Positions 4,914 to 5,065 of a stretch of 5,065 nt of DNA are shown here, in pieces. A program made the translations under genes and the position numbers. A model generated the notes under the pieces. That model saw nothing but the letters and a program-made list of their open reading frames with translations. It did no database searches and was not told where the DNA came from. Numbering within the stretch: position 1 is the first letter of the stretch; each line of letters starts with the position of its first letter. This DNA comes from Candidatus Bathyarchaeota archaeon (GTDB lineage Archaea > Thermoproteota > Bathyarchaeia > Bathyarchaeales > SOJC01), in the NCBI GenBank assembly GCA_030641425.1, contig DAOWHM010000032.1, forward strand, positions 1-5,065, given 5' to 3'.

Positions 4914-5018
4914 AGCATCAGAATTATTGGTTACGAGTACTTCATAGTTTCCAGCAAATCGCGTTTGGTGAGACTAGTCACACACAAAAAAAATTAAGGT
5001 GTCTGTGCCAGCGAACTG

Positions 5019-5027
5019 TTTATTTAT
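5019..5027 (+). promoter_or_regulatory. TATA-like box at the right edge, ahead of a possible truncated gene
   Basis: TTTATTTAT predicts a transcription start near 5048. An ATG follows at 5056, opening a frame (M-F-G) that leaves the window after three codons. The spacing fits the short leaders seen elsewhere here, but three codons cannot establish a gene. A run of eight A's at 4986-4993 could alternatively terminate a leftward transcript coming from beyond the window. Confidence 0.25.
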
Positions 5028-5065
5028 CGAACGATCTCAATACTTCTCCTTCAAAATGTTTGGGA

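Noticed and set aside
1..5065. CRISPR array, insertion sequence or attachment site
   Set aside because: No regularly spaced direct repeats, terminal inverted repeats, transposase or integrase was found on either strand.

Overview
The window looks archaeal, most likely from a TACK-group lineage such as Bathyarchaeia. Two genes are diagnostic: an archaeal-type Sm/LSm protein and an aIF1 (SUI1-type) translation initiation factor with the archaeal N-terminal Cys cluster. Promoters look archaeal too, with TATA-like boxes about 25-30 bases ahead of the start codon, short leaders and GGAG-type ribosome binding sites. The base composition is moderately AT-rich. The lineage is my inference; the domain assignment is firmer.

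Left block (1-2898): a 580-residue AAA+ ATPase (+ strand) joins a winged-helix-like segment and a helical linker to an MCM/MoxR-like motor domain with an altered Walker B motif. It ends tail to tail, 2 bases apart, against a leftward two-gene operon. That operon encodes a thioredoxin-fold glutaredoxin-like protein with a CKNC active site and an overlapping radical SAM protein of the NrdG2/pyruvate-formate-lyase-activating type. The pair suggests activation and redox support of a glycyl-radical enzyme, probably the anaerobic ribonucleotide reductase, but no such reductase lies in the window.

Middle block (2899-3771): a divergent promoter region, with a TATA-like box readable on both strands, leads rightward into LSm, then aIF1 under its own TATA-like box, then a 53-residue zinc-ribbon protein. 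This is a small RNA-metabolism and translation cluster.

Right block (3772-5065): about 700 bases without a convincing gene hold two perfect palindromes (14 and 12 bases), a TATATAT element and a suspicious broken reading frame. Then comes a 104-residue protein with an N-terminal zinc ribbon and two membrane helices, with a good ribosome binding site and a T-rich terminator. The last 280 bases hold two consecutive hairpins and, at the very edge, a possible promoter and start codon of a gene that runs out of the window.

I see no CRISPR array, insertion sequence, tRNA or rRNA. Nothing here is clearly a new defence or mobile system. The best leads are the altered-Walker-B ATPase, the orphan redoxin/activase pair, and the palindrome-bearing gene-free stretch ahead of the zinc-ribbon membrane protein.
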